Source: Deltaproteobacteria bacterium
GTDB lineage: Bacteria > Bdellovibrionota > UBA1018
DNA: 49,628 bases
Assembly: GCA_013286765.1 (NCBI GenBank)
Contig: JABDFB010000003.1
Span: 1-49,628, forward strand
Reading direction: 5' to 3'
Shown here: positions 34,488-43,274 of the stretch, piece after piece
Layout of the letters: each line of letters begins with the position of its first letter
Position numbering within the stretch: the stretch's first letter is position 1
Program-made: the position numbers and the translations under genes
Notes under the pieces: generated by a model
The model's input: the letters and a program-made list of their open reading frames with translations, nothing else
Database searches by the model: none
What the model was told of the DNA's origin: nothing

Positions 34488-34622
34488 TCACGCTTGTTTG
34501 ATATTTAAAGGCCAATTGTGAACGACCTTATTTTTAGCAAAGCGTGATCCAGCGCGGCGGCCGGCGACGATCAATCCTCCCACCAACAGACCGAGCGCGA
34601 ATCCGCGGAACGTAGATCCCAA
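34488..34622 (-). CDS. Possible small membrane protein or gene remnant
   Basis: A 44-residue TTG-started frame has a glycine-rich hydrophobic helix (FALGLLVGGLIVAGRRAG) and then a basic tail. It ends 25 bases before the alcohol dehydrogenase start on the same strand. An in-frame TGA lies just upstream of the TTG, so this may be the end of a truncated membrane protein at the island's right edge rather than an intact gene. Confidence 0.35.
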   Translation of the reverse strand: MGSTFRGFALGLLVGGLIVAGRRAGSRFAKNKVVHNWPLNIKQA

Positions 34623-34725
34623 AGACAGGCGTCATTGCGCAAAGCGAAGGTCAGAATATTTCAGAAAGTTCTAGAACGCTGCAGACCAGTTCGACATTGT
34701 CGTCAAAAAACGGCAATTTGAGTGT

Positions 34726-34874
34726 CTCTAATGTGTCTCGGGTATCAGAAACGAAAAAAGGCCCGATCCTTTCGGATCGAGCCTTTTCTAAAATTTCCTT
34801 TGATTCTCGCCTGTTACCGCCTGAAAAACTGATGAGCCATGATGGATTCGAACCATCGACCCTCACATTAAAAG
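34726..34874 (-). repeat. Right end of genomic island: repeat overlapping tRNA-Lys (attR-like)
   Basis: This is the right-hand partner of the repeat at 20902-21051. It covers the anticodon-loop-to-3'-end half of the intact tRNA-Lys plus its terminator. Just to the left, 34722-34740 reads GTGTCTCTAATGTGTCTCG, itself two GTGTCTC units separated by TAAT, a possible recombinase arm site. Confidence 0.85.
34756..34787 (-). terminator. Rho-independent terminator of tRNA-Lys
   Basis: Same 14-bp stem as the left copy, with loop GAAA on the minus strand and a T6 tail, 45 bases downstream of the tRNA 3' end. Three point differences from the left copy are seen across the 85-base block, one of them in this loop. 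Confidence 0.8.
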
Positions 34875-34905
34875 TGTGATGCTCTACCAACTGAGCTAAT
34901 GGCTC
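34833..34905 (-). tRNA. tRNA-Lys (anticodon UUU)
   Basis: A 73-base cloverleaf read on the minus strand. The acceptor stem GAGCCAT pairs with ATGGCTC and the discriminator is A. The D arm is TAGCTCAGTTGGTAGAGC, the anticodon stem TCACA/TGTGA closes the loop CTTTTAA, and the T arm contains GGTTCGAATCC. CCA is not encoded (TCA follows). It lies 67 bases downstream of purA in the same direction and serves as the integration site of the island on its 3' side. Confidence 0.97.
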
Positions 34906-34972
34906 ATTCAAACGGTAAGGTTTACGTGCTTACCAAAGGTTTGGGATAATCGCAAGCAATCTATTCCCTATT

Positions 34973-36286
34973 CTAAAACGGATCCGATAATATCAGCGTT
35001 TCTTCTCTCCCGGGTCCGGTGCTGAGCAGAACGATCGGAATTCCCAGATGCTGTTCGACGAATTTCATATAACTTTGTAGTTCTTTGGGTAGATCGCTCA
35101 ACTTGTGAACTTTCTTTGGATCGTACTTTTTCCACCCCGGCAGAGACTCATAAACGGGTTTAGCGTGTTCGAGATCTTCGACACAAGAGGGGAGGTGAGT
35201 GATCCGTTTGCCGTCGAGCTGATAAGCAACGCAGGCCTTGACTGATTCAAAGTCTTGCAAGACGTCGGCCTTCATAAGCGCAATCCCGGATAGACCGTTG
35301 ACCTCCACGGCATATTTGAGTGCGACAAGGTCGAGCCAGCCCGTGCGTCTGGGTCTGCCTGTCGTAGCGCCGAATTCGCCTCCCACAGTGCGAATTCTGT
35401 CAGCGGTTTGAGGTTCGGTACTTTCAATCTCCGTCGGAAAAGGTCCGGTGCCCACACGGGTCGTGTAGGCCTTAGTGATTCCGATCACCTTGGCGTTTGA
35501 TTTTAGGCCAATTCCTGTGCCTGACAAAGCACCTGCTGCAATGGTTGTCGAAGAAGTGACGTAGGGATATGTCCCGTGATCGACATCAAGCAGAGTGCCT
35601 TGTGCACCTTCAAAAAGGATAGAACGATTTTCCTTAAGAGCCTTTTCGAGGATACTGCGAACATCTGCAATATAGGGCTGAAGTTTCTTGCCGAGCTCTA
35701 AGCAACTTTCAAATAGGGGCTCAATTTGGATGAGTTCCGATTTAAAGAGATGTTGCAGAAGAATATTTTTTTCTTCGACAGCTCTTTCTAATTTCTGTCG
35801 CAGGAGTTTAGGGCGGAGTAGATCAACCACCTGAATTCCGCGTCGAGCTACTTTATCTTCATAGGCTGGGCCGATACCTCTCACCGTAGTGCCAATTTTG
35901 CCCTGGCCTTTGGCGGCTCTCTCTTCTCTCAAGCGATCCAGGACGCGGTGATAGGGCAATATCACGTGGGCGCGTTCGCTTACCTTGATTACATTCGAGG
36001 GTGAAGAACCATCGAATACTCCGGCGTTACCCAGAGACTCGATTTCCTGAAAGAAAACGGTGGGATCGAAGACGACACCATTGGCGATTAGACAGGTTTT
36101 TTCGGGATGTAAAACTCCGCTTGGGATCAGGTGCAAGACGGTTTTCTTGCCATTGACTACAAGAGTATGGCCCGCATTATTTCCGCCCTGATAGCGGACG
36201 ATGAATTCTGCTTTACCGCTATAATAATCGACGACCTTTCCTTTTCCCTCGTCTCCCCATTGCGCTCCAACAATAACAATGTGCAT
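34973..36286 (-). CDS. purA: Adenylosuccinate synthetase
   Basis: A 437-residue enzyme joining IMP and aspartate with GTP in AMP synthesis. The N-terminal signature GAQWGDEGKGKVVDYYSGKA carries the catalytic Asp and P-loop. Further motifs are GGNNAGHTLVV, the IMP-binding GTTVRGIGPAYEDK, the FEGAQGTLLDVDHGTYPYVT block and GATTGRPRRTGWLD. The length is normal for the family. It is followed by tRNA-Lys and then the island; upstream lies a class V aminotransferase gene in the same direction. Confidence 0.97.
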   Translation of the reverse strand: MHIVIVGAQWGDEGKGKVVDYYSGKAEFIVRYQGGNNAGHTLVVNGKKTVLHLIPSGVLHPEKTCLIANGVVFDPTVFFQEIESLGNAGVFDGSSPSNVIKVSERAHVILPYHRVLDRLREERAAKGQGKIGTTVRGIGPAYEDKVARRGIQVVDLLRPKLLRQKLERAVEEKNILLQHLFKSELIQIEPLFESCLELGKKLQPYIADVRSILEKALKENRSILFEGAQGTLLDVDHGTYPYVTSSTTIAAGALSGTGIGLKSNAKVIGITKAYTTRVGTGPFPTEIESTEPQTADRIRTVGGEFGATTGRPRRTGWLDLVALKYAVEVNGLSGIALMKADVLQDFESVKACVAYQLDGKRITHLPSCVEDLEHAKPVYESLPGWKKYDPKKVHKLSDLPKELQSYMKFVEQHLGIPIVLLSTGPGREETLILSDPF

Positions 36287-36333
36287 ATAAGTATGCCTTC
36301 CTATAATTGCGGCCAGTAATTGTGATCCAGCGG

Positions 36334-37479
36334 CTAACGATAGGTTGCAAAGACCTCTAACGCCGCTCCTACTCCCTTACCAAAATTCACGCGATAACCC
36401 AAATCATTCAGAGTAAGCTCTAACGCTGAAATAGCGGTAATGATGTCAAAACGATCGCAGTAACCAATATGGGAGAGACGAATGATTTTTCCAGCAAGTT
36501 CTTCTTGGCCACCGACAATGGTTACGCCATATTTCTCTTCCATAATTCGGGGAATGTGTTTTCCGTCTCGAATCCCTTCGGGAATTTTCACTGCAGTGAC
36601 CGAGGGGGCAGGAGATTTTGCAGCGAAAATCTCCAAACCGAGTGCCTGAACAGCAGCGCGTGTGGCCCGTGCCAAGAGCTCATGGCGTTTGAAAACATTT
36701 TCGAGTCCTTCTTCCTGAATCATTCGGAGACTTCGATGCAGACCCTTGACCAAACTGATGGCGGGTGTCCAAGCAGTTTGATTCTTATTTTGCATTTTTC
36801 TTTCGCGGGCCAGATCAAAATAAAAACGTGGTAGCGTTGCGGTAGCGTGCGCTTGCCAGGCACGTTCGCTCAGGGCGATCATTGAGAGTCCCGGTGGAGT
36901 CATCAAGGCTTTTTGTGCGCCCGTAATGAGAACATCGATATCCCATTCGTCCATGGGCAGCGAAACAACCCCACAAGCTGTAATTCCGTCACAGATCGAG
37001 AGCATTCCAGCTTTTTTAGCGAGTGCGCAAATTTCTCGGGTGGGCATCAGTGTCCCTGTTGAGGTCTCCGAGGCCTGAAACAAAATGGCGCGGGCATTGG
37101 GGTGATTTCTGATAGCGTCTGATAAATCTTGAGGATTGATTGAGTCGCCGGGTTGAAGTGTGATTTCGATCGGAACCAGTCCATAGGCTTTAGAAATTTC
37201 ACCCCAGCGTTCCCCAAATTTTCCAGCATTAATAACGATAACGCGATCGCCAGAACTAAATAAATTTGAGATAGCAGCGTCCATCGCGCCCGTTCCAGTT
37301 GCGGCTAGAACAAGGACATCCTGACGTGTTTGGAATAAATACTTTAATCCTTGGCGGACCTCTTCAAGCAGTTTTTCAAATTGAGGTGTTCGATGATGAA
37401 TGATGGGTTGGTGCATGTCCGCGTTGACAGACTCAGGAATGGGGGTCGGCCCCGGGGTCAGTAAGTAGTTCTTGCGCAC
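36334..37479 (-). CDS. Class V aminotransferase (alanine-glyoxylate / serine-pyruvate type)
   Basis: A 381-residue PLP enzyme. It begins LTPGPTPIPESV, typical of alanine-glyoxylate and serine-pyruvate aminotransferases. It has the aldimine Lys in DVLITGAQKALMTPPGLSMI, the substrate-binding Arg in IIRLSHIGYCDRFDI and the PLP loop ATGTGAMDAAISN. In several lineages this type replaces SerC or makes glycine and serine precursors. The substrate cannot be fixed from sequence. It is 47 bases upstream of purA in the same direction and could be co-transcribed. Confidence 0.88.
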   Translation of the reverse strand: MRKNYLLTPGPTPIPESVNADMHQPIIHHRTPQFEKLLEEVRQGLKYLFQTRQDVLVLAATGTGAMDAAISNLFSSGDRVIVINAGKFGERWGEISKAYGLVPIEITLQPGDSINPQDLSDAIRNHPNARAILFQASETSTGTLMPTREICALAKKAGMLSICDGITACGVVSLPMDEWDIDVLITGAQKALMTPPGLSMIALSERAWQAHATATLPRFYFDLARERKMQNKNQTAWTPAISLVKGLHRSLRMIQEEGLENVFKRHELLARATRAAVQALGLEIFAAKSPAPSVTAVKIPEGIRDGKHIPRIMEEKYGVTIVGGQEELAGKIIRLSHIGYCDRFDIITAISALELTLNDLGYRVNFGKGVGAALEVFATYR

Positions 37480-37502
37480 AGCTTCTCCACCTTTTTAGCT
37501 AA

Positions 37503-37907
37503 TTACTTCTTAACTAGCTTGCGTTGTTGTTTCTCTCGAATGATCTCGTCAATAATAGTAAGAGCTTCAATTCTTAAATCGTTCTCATAAATAAAACGAT
37601 AGAAGTTTTCCATATCAGGATGATGCCTAAAATTCTTAAACGAAGCGGATAGCTCAGTGGGAGCACCGGTTGCAGCAGCTAGCGCGGCTGCATTTCCACC
37701 TGTGGTTCTGGCTGCCTCTGCCTCATCCTGTTCTTCTTCCAATTCCTCGTGCATCTCTTCGGGCATTTCTTCACGACTAGCCATTGCTGCCTCGGGAGTT
37801 AGCTCTTTTGCGAGGTCTTTCGTGGGCTTGCCGGCCCCTTTTGCTGTTTTCTTTTTTGGAGCTTCCTTCTTTGGAGCTGCCACCTTAGCCTTTGTACCCA
37901 TGATCAT
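37503..37907 (-). CDS. Lys/Ala/Glu-rich protein with conserved C-terminal segment
   Basis: A 134-residue protein. The first 30 residues are Lys/Ala/Pro repeats (AAPKKEAPKKKTAKG), residues 35-65 are Glu-rich, then comes an Ala-rich stretch. The last 45 residues look like a folded helical domain (HHPDMENFYRFIYENDLRIE, ALTIIDEIIREKQQR). The basic tail resembles histone-H1-like nucleoid proteins, but the acidic middle argues against simple DNA binding. The function is unknown. It lies between the sigma-54 regulator and the aminotransferase in one minus-strand run. Confidence 0.6.
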   Translation of the reverse strand: MIMGTKAKVAAPKKEAPKKKTAKGAGKPTKDLAKELTPEAAMASREEMPEEMHEELEEEQDEAEAARTTGGNAAALAAATGAPTELSASFKNFRHHPDMENFYRFIYENDLRIEALTIIDEIIREKQQRKLVKK

Positions 37908-37926
37908 TCCCTTTCCTCATTTTCTT

Positions 37927-39654
37927 TCAATTATTAGTATTCGAAATGCCCTGGGACTGCAATATTCCATAGCGATGCAGCTTATTGTAAAGTGTTTTAA
38001 TTGTGATCCCAAGAATTTGAGCAGTTTTTGTTTTATTTCCCCGGTTGTAAGCCAGGGCTCTTAGAATATGGCATTTCTCTACATCTTCAAGCGGCATTTC
38101 GGCAGAGAAATCCGTCAGCTCGACGCGTGATTTTGGCGTTCGCATCGTGAGAGGTATGTCCTCAAGTTTAATTTCACTATCCTCCGCAAGAATTTTGAGC
38201 CGCTCAATAGTGTTTTGCAGTTCCCGAATATTTCCCGGCCACTGATAGTTTGTCAGAACATCGATGACTTGTGGGTCGATTTTTCGGACTTGCTGATAGG
38301 AGCCTCCAAAACGCGAGCTTTTTAAGAAGAAATCAATCAACGTAGGAATGTCTTCTTTACGTTTTCTCAAAGGAGGTACTTTCACCATAATCGTATTCAG
38401 CCGGTAGAATAGGTCTTCTCTAAAATGATTCGCCTTTACTTCTTGTTCTAGATCCCGATTCGTTGCGCTGATCACCCGAACGTTGACGCGAATGGGTCTC
38501 TTGCCGCCAATTCTATAGAATTCGCCCTCCTGAAGAAATCTCAAGAGTTTTGCTTGAATGCCGGGAGAAAGTTCTCCGATTTCGTCGAGAAACAGCGTTC
38601 CTGTATCAGCGGTTTCACAAAGTCCAAGTTTCATATTAACGGCGCCAGTAAATGATCCTTTTTCGTGTCCAAAGAGCTCTGATTCCAAAAGGGATTCTTG
38701 GAGTGCCCCACAGTTTACAGTTACATAGGGATGATTAGCGCGAGGACTCTTAAAGTGCAGCCTACGCGCGATAAGTTCTTTACCCGTTCCGCTTTCGCCT
38801 TGAATCAGAACGGTTGCATGAGTGGGAGCGATTTTATCGACCATTGTGAGGAGACTGACAATCGCTGAGCTCTTTCCGATAATCTCAAAGCCCTTTTGAT
38901 CTTGATGGACCAAAACGCGGAGGGCACTGTTTTCTTTCTGGAGAAGACGCTGTTGTTCGAGAATTCTTTCGTGTGCGCGTCGGAGCTCGAGAGTTTTTTC
39001 CTCGACCGCCTTTTGTAGCTTCTTATTAAAATTGGTCGCTTCTTGATAAAGTTTTTGGTTGGTAATGCAAATGGCCAATAACGCGGCCAAAGACTCCAAG
39101 GTAGAAAGCCTGAGCGCGTCTCGGGTCTCGTTTTTGGGGTTTTCTAAATGGAGGACTGCAAGAATTTTGTTTTCTGCGAGGATCGGGAAGTAGAGTTCGG
39201 CAATTTGCGGTATCTCTGGAATTTCTTGAGTTTCGAGAGGCTCACTCGCGTCCGAGCGAATTTCTGGTCGTAAGACCGCCTTTTCGAATAATTTGTGCGT
39301 ATGGATAACCTGGCCTACGGAGCCATGATCTGCGGGAAAAATGTCACCAAGTTTTAGTTGAGTTTCAAACTGACCGTGCTGGCCGCGAAGCTGGTAATAG
39401 CCGTCTACCTCGGTACTGAAGACTCGGGTACCAGAACACCCTAATTTCTCACCTAAAATAGTGGTGAAATCTTGATAAAAATTCTCGGATTGCAGTAAGT
39501 TCTGCAATTCAAGAGACAATTCACCTAATAGTCTAAGCTGGTTTGCTCGCTCATCCAAAGTTAGATCCCCGTCTTCTCTGGTCTCTAGCCAGTTGGCGTC
39601 GCGAAATGTCTTTTTGTCTTGATACTGTGTTAGTTTTTGTTCAAAAATCCTCAT
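37927..39654 (-). CDS. GAF domain sigma-54-dependent transcriptional activator
   Basis: A 575-residue enhancer-binding protein. A GAF sensor fold lies at about residues 45-200 and a coiled coil at about 205-245 (EEKTLELRRAHERILEQQRL). The AAA+ domain lies at about 255-485: Walker A GESGTGKELIARR, the sigma-54-contacting GSFTGAVN (a conservative GAFTGA variant), Walker B GTLFLDEIGEL, ATNRDLEQEV and the WPGNIRELQN sensor 2 region. A Fis-type helix-turn-helix ends the protein (NKTKTAQILGITIKTLYNKL). There is no receiver domain, so input is probably a small ligand bound by GAF. Target genes are unknown. Confidence 0.92.
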   Translation of the reverse strand: MRIFEQKLTQYQDKKTFRDANWLETREDGDLTLDERANQLRLLGELSLELQNLLQSENFYQDFTTILGEKLGCSGTRVFSTEVDGYYQLRGQHGQFETQLKLGDIFPADHGSVGQVIHTHKLFEKAVLRPEIRSDASEPLETQEIPEIPQIAELYFPILAENKILAVLHLENPKNETRDALRLSTLESLAALLAICITNQKLYQEATNFNKKLQKAVEEKTLELRRAHERILEQQRLLQKENSALRVLVHQDQKGFEIIGKSSAIVSLLTMVDKIAPTHATVLIQGESGTGKELIARRLHFKSPRANHPYVTVNCGALQESLLESELFGHEKGSFTGAVNMKLGLCETADTGTLFLDEIGELSPGIQAKLLRFLQEGEFYRIGGKRPIRVNVRVISATNRDLEQEVKANHFREDLFYRLNTIMVKVPPLRKRKEDIPTLIDFFLKSSRFGGSYQQVRKIDPQVIDVLTNYQWPGNIRELQNTIERLKILAEDSEIKLEDIPLTMRTPKSRVELTDFSAEMPLEDVEKCHILRALAYNRGNKTKTAQILGITIKTLYNKLHRYGILQSQGISNTNN

Positions 39655-39794
39655 GTACTACGTGTACACTCGGTTTTTTCGCAAAAACTTCCTTGTCTCA
39701 AGCCAAAAATCCTATTTCGGGACAGCAACTGGTCGTTCCAAACGAGCGGCAAATTATAATTTTTACAGGGAGAAGTCAAGGTGCCTATATGCAC

Positions 39795-41075
39795 CTATAC
39801 GGCTTCAACCACTAATACGGTTCCCAGGCCTCCTGCGGCGCAGATGGAGATCAGACATAAGTTCTTTTTTCGAGCCCGCAGCTCTAGTAAAGCTTGAGTG
39901 ATCAGCCTAGCTCCGGTTGCGCCAAATGGATGCCCAAGCGGAATGCTGCCCCCATTGACATTTAACTTCGAGCGATCAACTTCGCCGATTGCTTTGTCGA
40001 GGCCCAATTTTTCTTTGGCCCATTTTGGCGATTCAATAGCCCGGATGGTAGAAAGTACCTGAGCGGCAAAGGCTTCGTGCATTTCGATCAGATCAAGGTC
40101 TTTCCAGCTGACACCTGCCAGCTTTAAAGCACGTGGGATCGCGAATGCTGGCCCAATTAAGAGTGGTTCCTTTTTAATGTCTACAGCAGCGGATGCCACA
40201 GCGCGAATATGTCCGATCGATTGGAGCTTAAGTTCTCGTGCTTTCGATTCGCTTGCCAACAAAACGCATGCCGCACCGTCTGTGAGCGGACTAGCGTTTG
40301 CCGCTGTGATGGTCCCGTCTTTATAAAAAACGGGTTTCAGCGAGGCAAGTTTTTCCAGGTTACTTTCGGCGCGAATGTCGGTATCGCGGTCGACAATTTT
40401 TCCATCAGGAGTTCCGACAGGCGAAACATGCGTTTTATAAAACCCACGTTCCCAGGCTTGGTGGGCTTTATGATGGCTTTCCATTGCATATTGGTCCTGC
40501 TCTTCTCGCGTTATCTTGAATTCTCGCGCCATCAAATCGGCAGACTGACCCATCGTGAGACCAGTGGTTGGTTCTTTAATACCCGGCGCATGTGGCATAA
40601 GCAATTGGGGTTTAAAGTTTTTTAAGTGGGTGATTTTTTGAACTGGAGTTTTTGCCTTCGCAAAATCCTGAAAAAAATCTGTAGACTCTTTGCTGAACAA
40701 AGCGCGGACCGAGCTAATGGACTCAACGCCGCCTGCAAGACCGATATCAATCTGACCAGCGGTGATTTTTGCAGCGATCCCAGCAGCTGCTTCCGCAGAT
40801 GAAGCACAGTAACGATTAATGGTGGTGCATGGAATGGTGGAAGGAAGGCCTGAATCAAAGAGGGCCTCTCTGGATACGTTCGTGCCATCGGCAGGCGGAC
40901 TAACGATTCCAAAATAAACTTCATCTATGCAAGTAGGATCAAGATCCGAGCGTGCCACTGTTTCTCGCAGGACGACGCCCCCTAGCGTCGACGGTGGCAT
41001 GTTTTGATAGACAGTACGAGCGCGAGCAAAAGGAGTTCTCGTTCCATTAATTACCATTACCCGTTCTTGAGCCAT
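39795..41075 (-). CDS. fadI: Thiolase, acetyl-CoA acyltransferase (FadI-like)
   Basis: A 426-residue thiolase. The nucleophile is Cys90 in NRYCASSAEAAAG. The C-terminal His motif is NGGSIPLGHPFGATGARL and the second Cys is in CAAGGLGTV. The start VMVINGTRTPFARARTVYQN and the length above 420 resemble the FadI/trifunctional-enzyme-beta branch rather than ordinary FadA or PhaA. It would cleave 3-ketoacyl-CoA in fatty-acid oxidation. No hydratase/dehydrogenase partner (FadJ) is adjacent, so the complex partner must be elsewhere or absent. Confidence 0.88.
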   Translation of the reverse strand: MAQERVMVINGTRTPFARARTVYQNMPPSTLGGVVLRETVARSDLDPTCIDEVYFGIVSPPADGTNVSREALFDSGLPSTIPCTTINRYCASSAEAAAGIAAKITAGQIDIGLAGGVESISSVRALFSKESTDFFQDFAKAKTPVQKITHLKNFKPQLLMPHAPGIKEPTTGLTMGQSADLMAREFKITREEQDQYAMESHHKAHQAWERGFYKTHVSPVGTPDGKIVDRDTDIRAESNLEKLASLKPVFYKDGTITAANASPLTDGAACVLLASESKARELKLQSIGHIRAVASAAVDIKKEPLLIGPAFAIPRALKLAGVSWKDLDLIEMHEAFAAQVLSTIRAIESPKWAKEKLGLDKAIGEVDRSKLNVNGGSIPLGHPFGATGARLITQALLELRARKKNLCLISICAAGGLGTVLVVEAV

Positions 41076-41142
41076 TTTAAGATTCCTCCAGTAAAGGTGA
41101 TCTGCTTTGAGGTGATCACCTTACCTTTCGTTTCTTAGAATT

Positions 41143-42489
41143 TCAACGAGAAGGTGTGGCCACAGTGGGTGGGTTCGACCATTTTGGAGAAACACAATTC
41201 CCCAGTCCGTATGTAAGTCTTCGAACAAAGCTGCCATCAATATTCATCACGTAGATATTTTTCTGTCCCGTTCGATTCGAACTAAAGGTAACAAAATTAC
41301 CATCAGGGCTAAAATACGGGTCTTCATTATTACCCTGGTTCTTGGTCAGACGTTCGATATTGGACCCGTCCGGGTTCATAATAAAAATATCAAATAGGCC
41401 CTCTAGCCAGCCGGCAAAAGCAATTTTGTTGTTTTGAAGGGACCAGCTAGGCGTTGCGTTATATTTGCCTGCAAACGTCAAACGCTGAGCGTTGCTTCCA
41501 TCTGCATTCATCCGGTGAATCATCGACAGACCGGTGCGAGTAGAAACAAAAGCAATGTACTTCCCATCGGGACTCCAGTTTGGGTCGACGTCCACACCAA
41601 AGGAGTGGGTGAGGTGAGTAATTTTTCCGGAACGTAAATTGAGACGATAAAGTTCTGAGTTTTCACCAAAGCTGAGTGTGAGAGCTAAATTCTGACCATC
41701 CGGAGAGTAGGCAGGACCGCTATTAATTCCTCTCCGATTCGAAATCATTTTGATGGTGTTGTTGACTAGATTGAATTCAAAGACGTCAATGTTTTTGATA
41801 TTATTTTTGTGTCGAGTCATCAGAGAGTACGCAATTTTTGTTGCATCTGGACTCCAGGCAGGACCTATAGCAAGAGAGCGATGGTGCGTCACTTGTTTAA
41901 CTTCGGTACCATCGTAATTCATCATGTAGATTTCTTTTTTTCCTGTTCGATCACAGGACATCGCTATTTTTGTCAGGAAAATTCCGGGCAAACCAGTGAC
42001 GTTTTGAACAATATCGTTCGCCAACTGATGCGCCATGGTGCGGACTTGGCCAGGAGTGCTTCTATAAATTTTAGATAAAACTTCTTTTGATTCAGTAATA
42101 TTAAATAAATGGGCCTCGAGGACGAGAGCTTTCCCTGGGTCGAGCGTGACCTTGGTTTTTACTAAGAAGTCAGATCCGATGGAACTCCAATCTGGGTATT
42201 TAAAGGATCCTTGGATGATTCCGCTGGTCGACGCATTTTCAATATAGGCTGATTGGTCTAGGACTCTGAAACTATCCATGAACGATAGGTCATTCACCAT
42301 CGTTTCTCGAATTGCGTCGCCCGCCCCGTTAAACGTTGGATCCAGTACCCGTATTTTAGGAATCGCAACCACCGTTTTTTTTACTTGGGCTTCACCAACC
42401 GCAATATAAGGGCGTGCGGCGTGAGCTGGGGGGGCCATAAAAATCAGTGATGAAATGCAACAAAGAAGTAGACTCAGTGCGACATGCAT
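41143..42489 (-). CDS. tolB: Tol-Pal system protein TolB
   Basis: A 448-residue periplasmic protein with a signal peptide (ending PPAHAARPY). Residues about 30-170 form the N-terminal domain (VLDPTFNGAGDAIRETMVND) and the rest is a six-bladed propeller with TolB repeats (AWSPDATKIAYS, PNWSPDGKYIAFVS, YFSPDGNFVTFSS). TolB links the Tol complex to Pal and helps outer-membrane constriction. Unusually, tolQRA and pal are not next to it: the preceding 286 bases are non-coding and the next gene is a thiolase. Confidence 0.93.
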   Translation of the reverse strand: MHVALSLLLCCISSLIFMAPPAHAARPYIAVGEAQVKKTVVAIPKIRVLDPTFNGAGDAIRETMVNDLSFMDSFRVLDQSAYIENASTSGIIQGSFKYPDWSSIGSDFLVKTKVTLDPGKALVLEAHLFNITESKEVLSKIYRSTPGQVRTMAHQLANDIVQNVTGLPGIFLTKIAMSCDRTGKKEIYMMNYDGTEVKQVTHHRSLAIGPAWSPDATKIAYSLMTRHKNNIKNIDVFEFNLVNNTIKMISNRRGINSGPAYSPDGQNLALTLSFGENSELYRLNLRSGKITHLTHSFGVDVDPNWSPDGKYIAFVSTRTGLSMIHRMNADGSNAQRLTFAGKYNATPSWSLQNNKIAFAGWLEGLFDIFIMNPDGSNIERLTKNQGNNEDPYFSPDGNFVTFSSNRTGQKNIYVMNIDGSFVRRLTYGLGNCVSPKWSNPPTVATPSR

Positions 42490-42775
42490 GCAAAAGAGTT
42501 TACCAAAACCATTTGCGATGCTCCATCTATAAATTGCCGTAATCGGTAGTTATCAATGTTGCTTACGAGCGCAAACGCTGAGAACTACTTTCTGACAATT
42601 CCCTGAACGTCAGGAAAGCATAAATGGACGCGACTAGTTAATTGAGAAGCTAGAAAATAAAGTTGTTAAATTTAATTATAATAATAGTTTTTCAGATAGT
42701 TGAAAAATGCCTAAAACTGTAGGAAAAATAATGCATTGCGGTATTGACCCTGTATTCGGATAAGGAGTTATCCCT
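42490..42775. other. Intergenic region between tolB and a divergent small gene
   Basis: A 286-base gap that should hold the tolB promoter and that of the small secreted protein. An imperfect hairpin lies at about 42578-42608 (TTTCTGAC and GTCAGGAAA arms). The centre, 42650-42690, is strongly AT-rich. No coding frame or RNA gene was seen. A GGATAAGGAG sequence precedes the next start. Confidence 0.35.
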
Positions 42776-43111
42776 ATGATGTTTAGTGGCGAAGCCAAAA
42801 AAGCGATCCGGACATTAACTATTCTACTAGGTATAACGCTATTGAATCCTATTGATTTGCTTGCCGGCGATCAGTTGGGTCCTGAGTGCAAAGAAGCGAT
42901 GAGCACGCCGATCACGGGACAGAAAGGCATCACCCTGTTGGACGTTTTTCGCTCCTATCCAGTTGTTCAAGACTATCCAGGTGTAAAAGAATGGCTCGGC
43001 GACAGTTTGGCGAAGCGGACTACACCAGTGCGCCGGGTTGACCGATCTTCTAAGAAAAAGAAAGCTATCAGAAAAGGAACTAGGCGACGAGCTGTAGTTC
43101 CCGAGAAGTAA
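42776..43111 (+). CDS. Small exported basic protein
   Basis: A 111-residue protein. An N-terminal hydrophobic segment (LTILLGITLLNPIDLLAG) looks like a signal peptide and the C-terminus is very basic (RRVDRSSKKKKAIRKGTRRR). The middle part (LLDVFRSYPVVQDYPGVKEW) is the only segment likely to fold. No family is recognised. A GATAAGGAG ribosome-binding site supports the start. It precedes the secreted ankyrin gene by 163 bases in the same direction. Confidence 0.55.
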   Translation: MMFSGEAKKAIRTLTILLGITLLNPIDLLAGDQLGPECKEAMSTPITGQKGITLLDVFRSYPVVQDYPGVKEWLGDSLAKRTTPVRRVDRSSKKKKAIRKGTRRRAVVPEK

Positions 43112-43274
43112 AGGTTACTGTCTTGAAGACATAAGTGAGAACTTCCTCTCCGAATACCGTATTGAATAATCTAAAACGAATGTTTATGGACTTTGCTGGG
43201 ATTATGCGGCTCTCTATCTACGGATTAGGAATAATAATTGAACACGAGTCCCTCGCCTGATAGGGTCCTGGGTT

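Larger units (their letters stand above)
21003..34874. mobile_element. 13.8 kb genomic island in tRNA-Lys(UUU), stress-tolerance cargo
   Basis: Bounded by a 49-bp perfect direct repeat of the tRNA-Lys 3' part (21003-21051 and 34826-34874). From left to right it holds backbone debris and a truncated parA, cbpM-cbpA, grpE-dnaK, hdeD, a paoABC-like operon, a peroxiredoxin, a DsbA-like protein, a histidine kinase, a conserved hypothetical and a zinc alcohol dehydrogenase. No integrase, excisionase or conjugation gene is visible, so it is probably no longer mobile by itself. Outside it, dipZ and purA would have been neighbours of the tRNA before insertion. The direct repeats are seen; the mechanism is inferred. 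Confidence 0.8.

Noticed and set aside
37503..37907. Histone H1-like DNA-binding protein
   Set aside because: The Lys/Ala/Pro tail fits, but the Glu-rich middle and folded C-terminal part do not, so no function was assigned.
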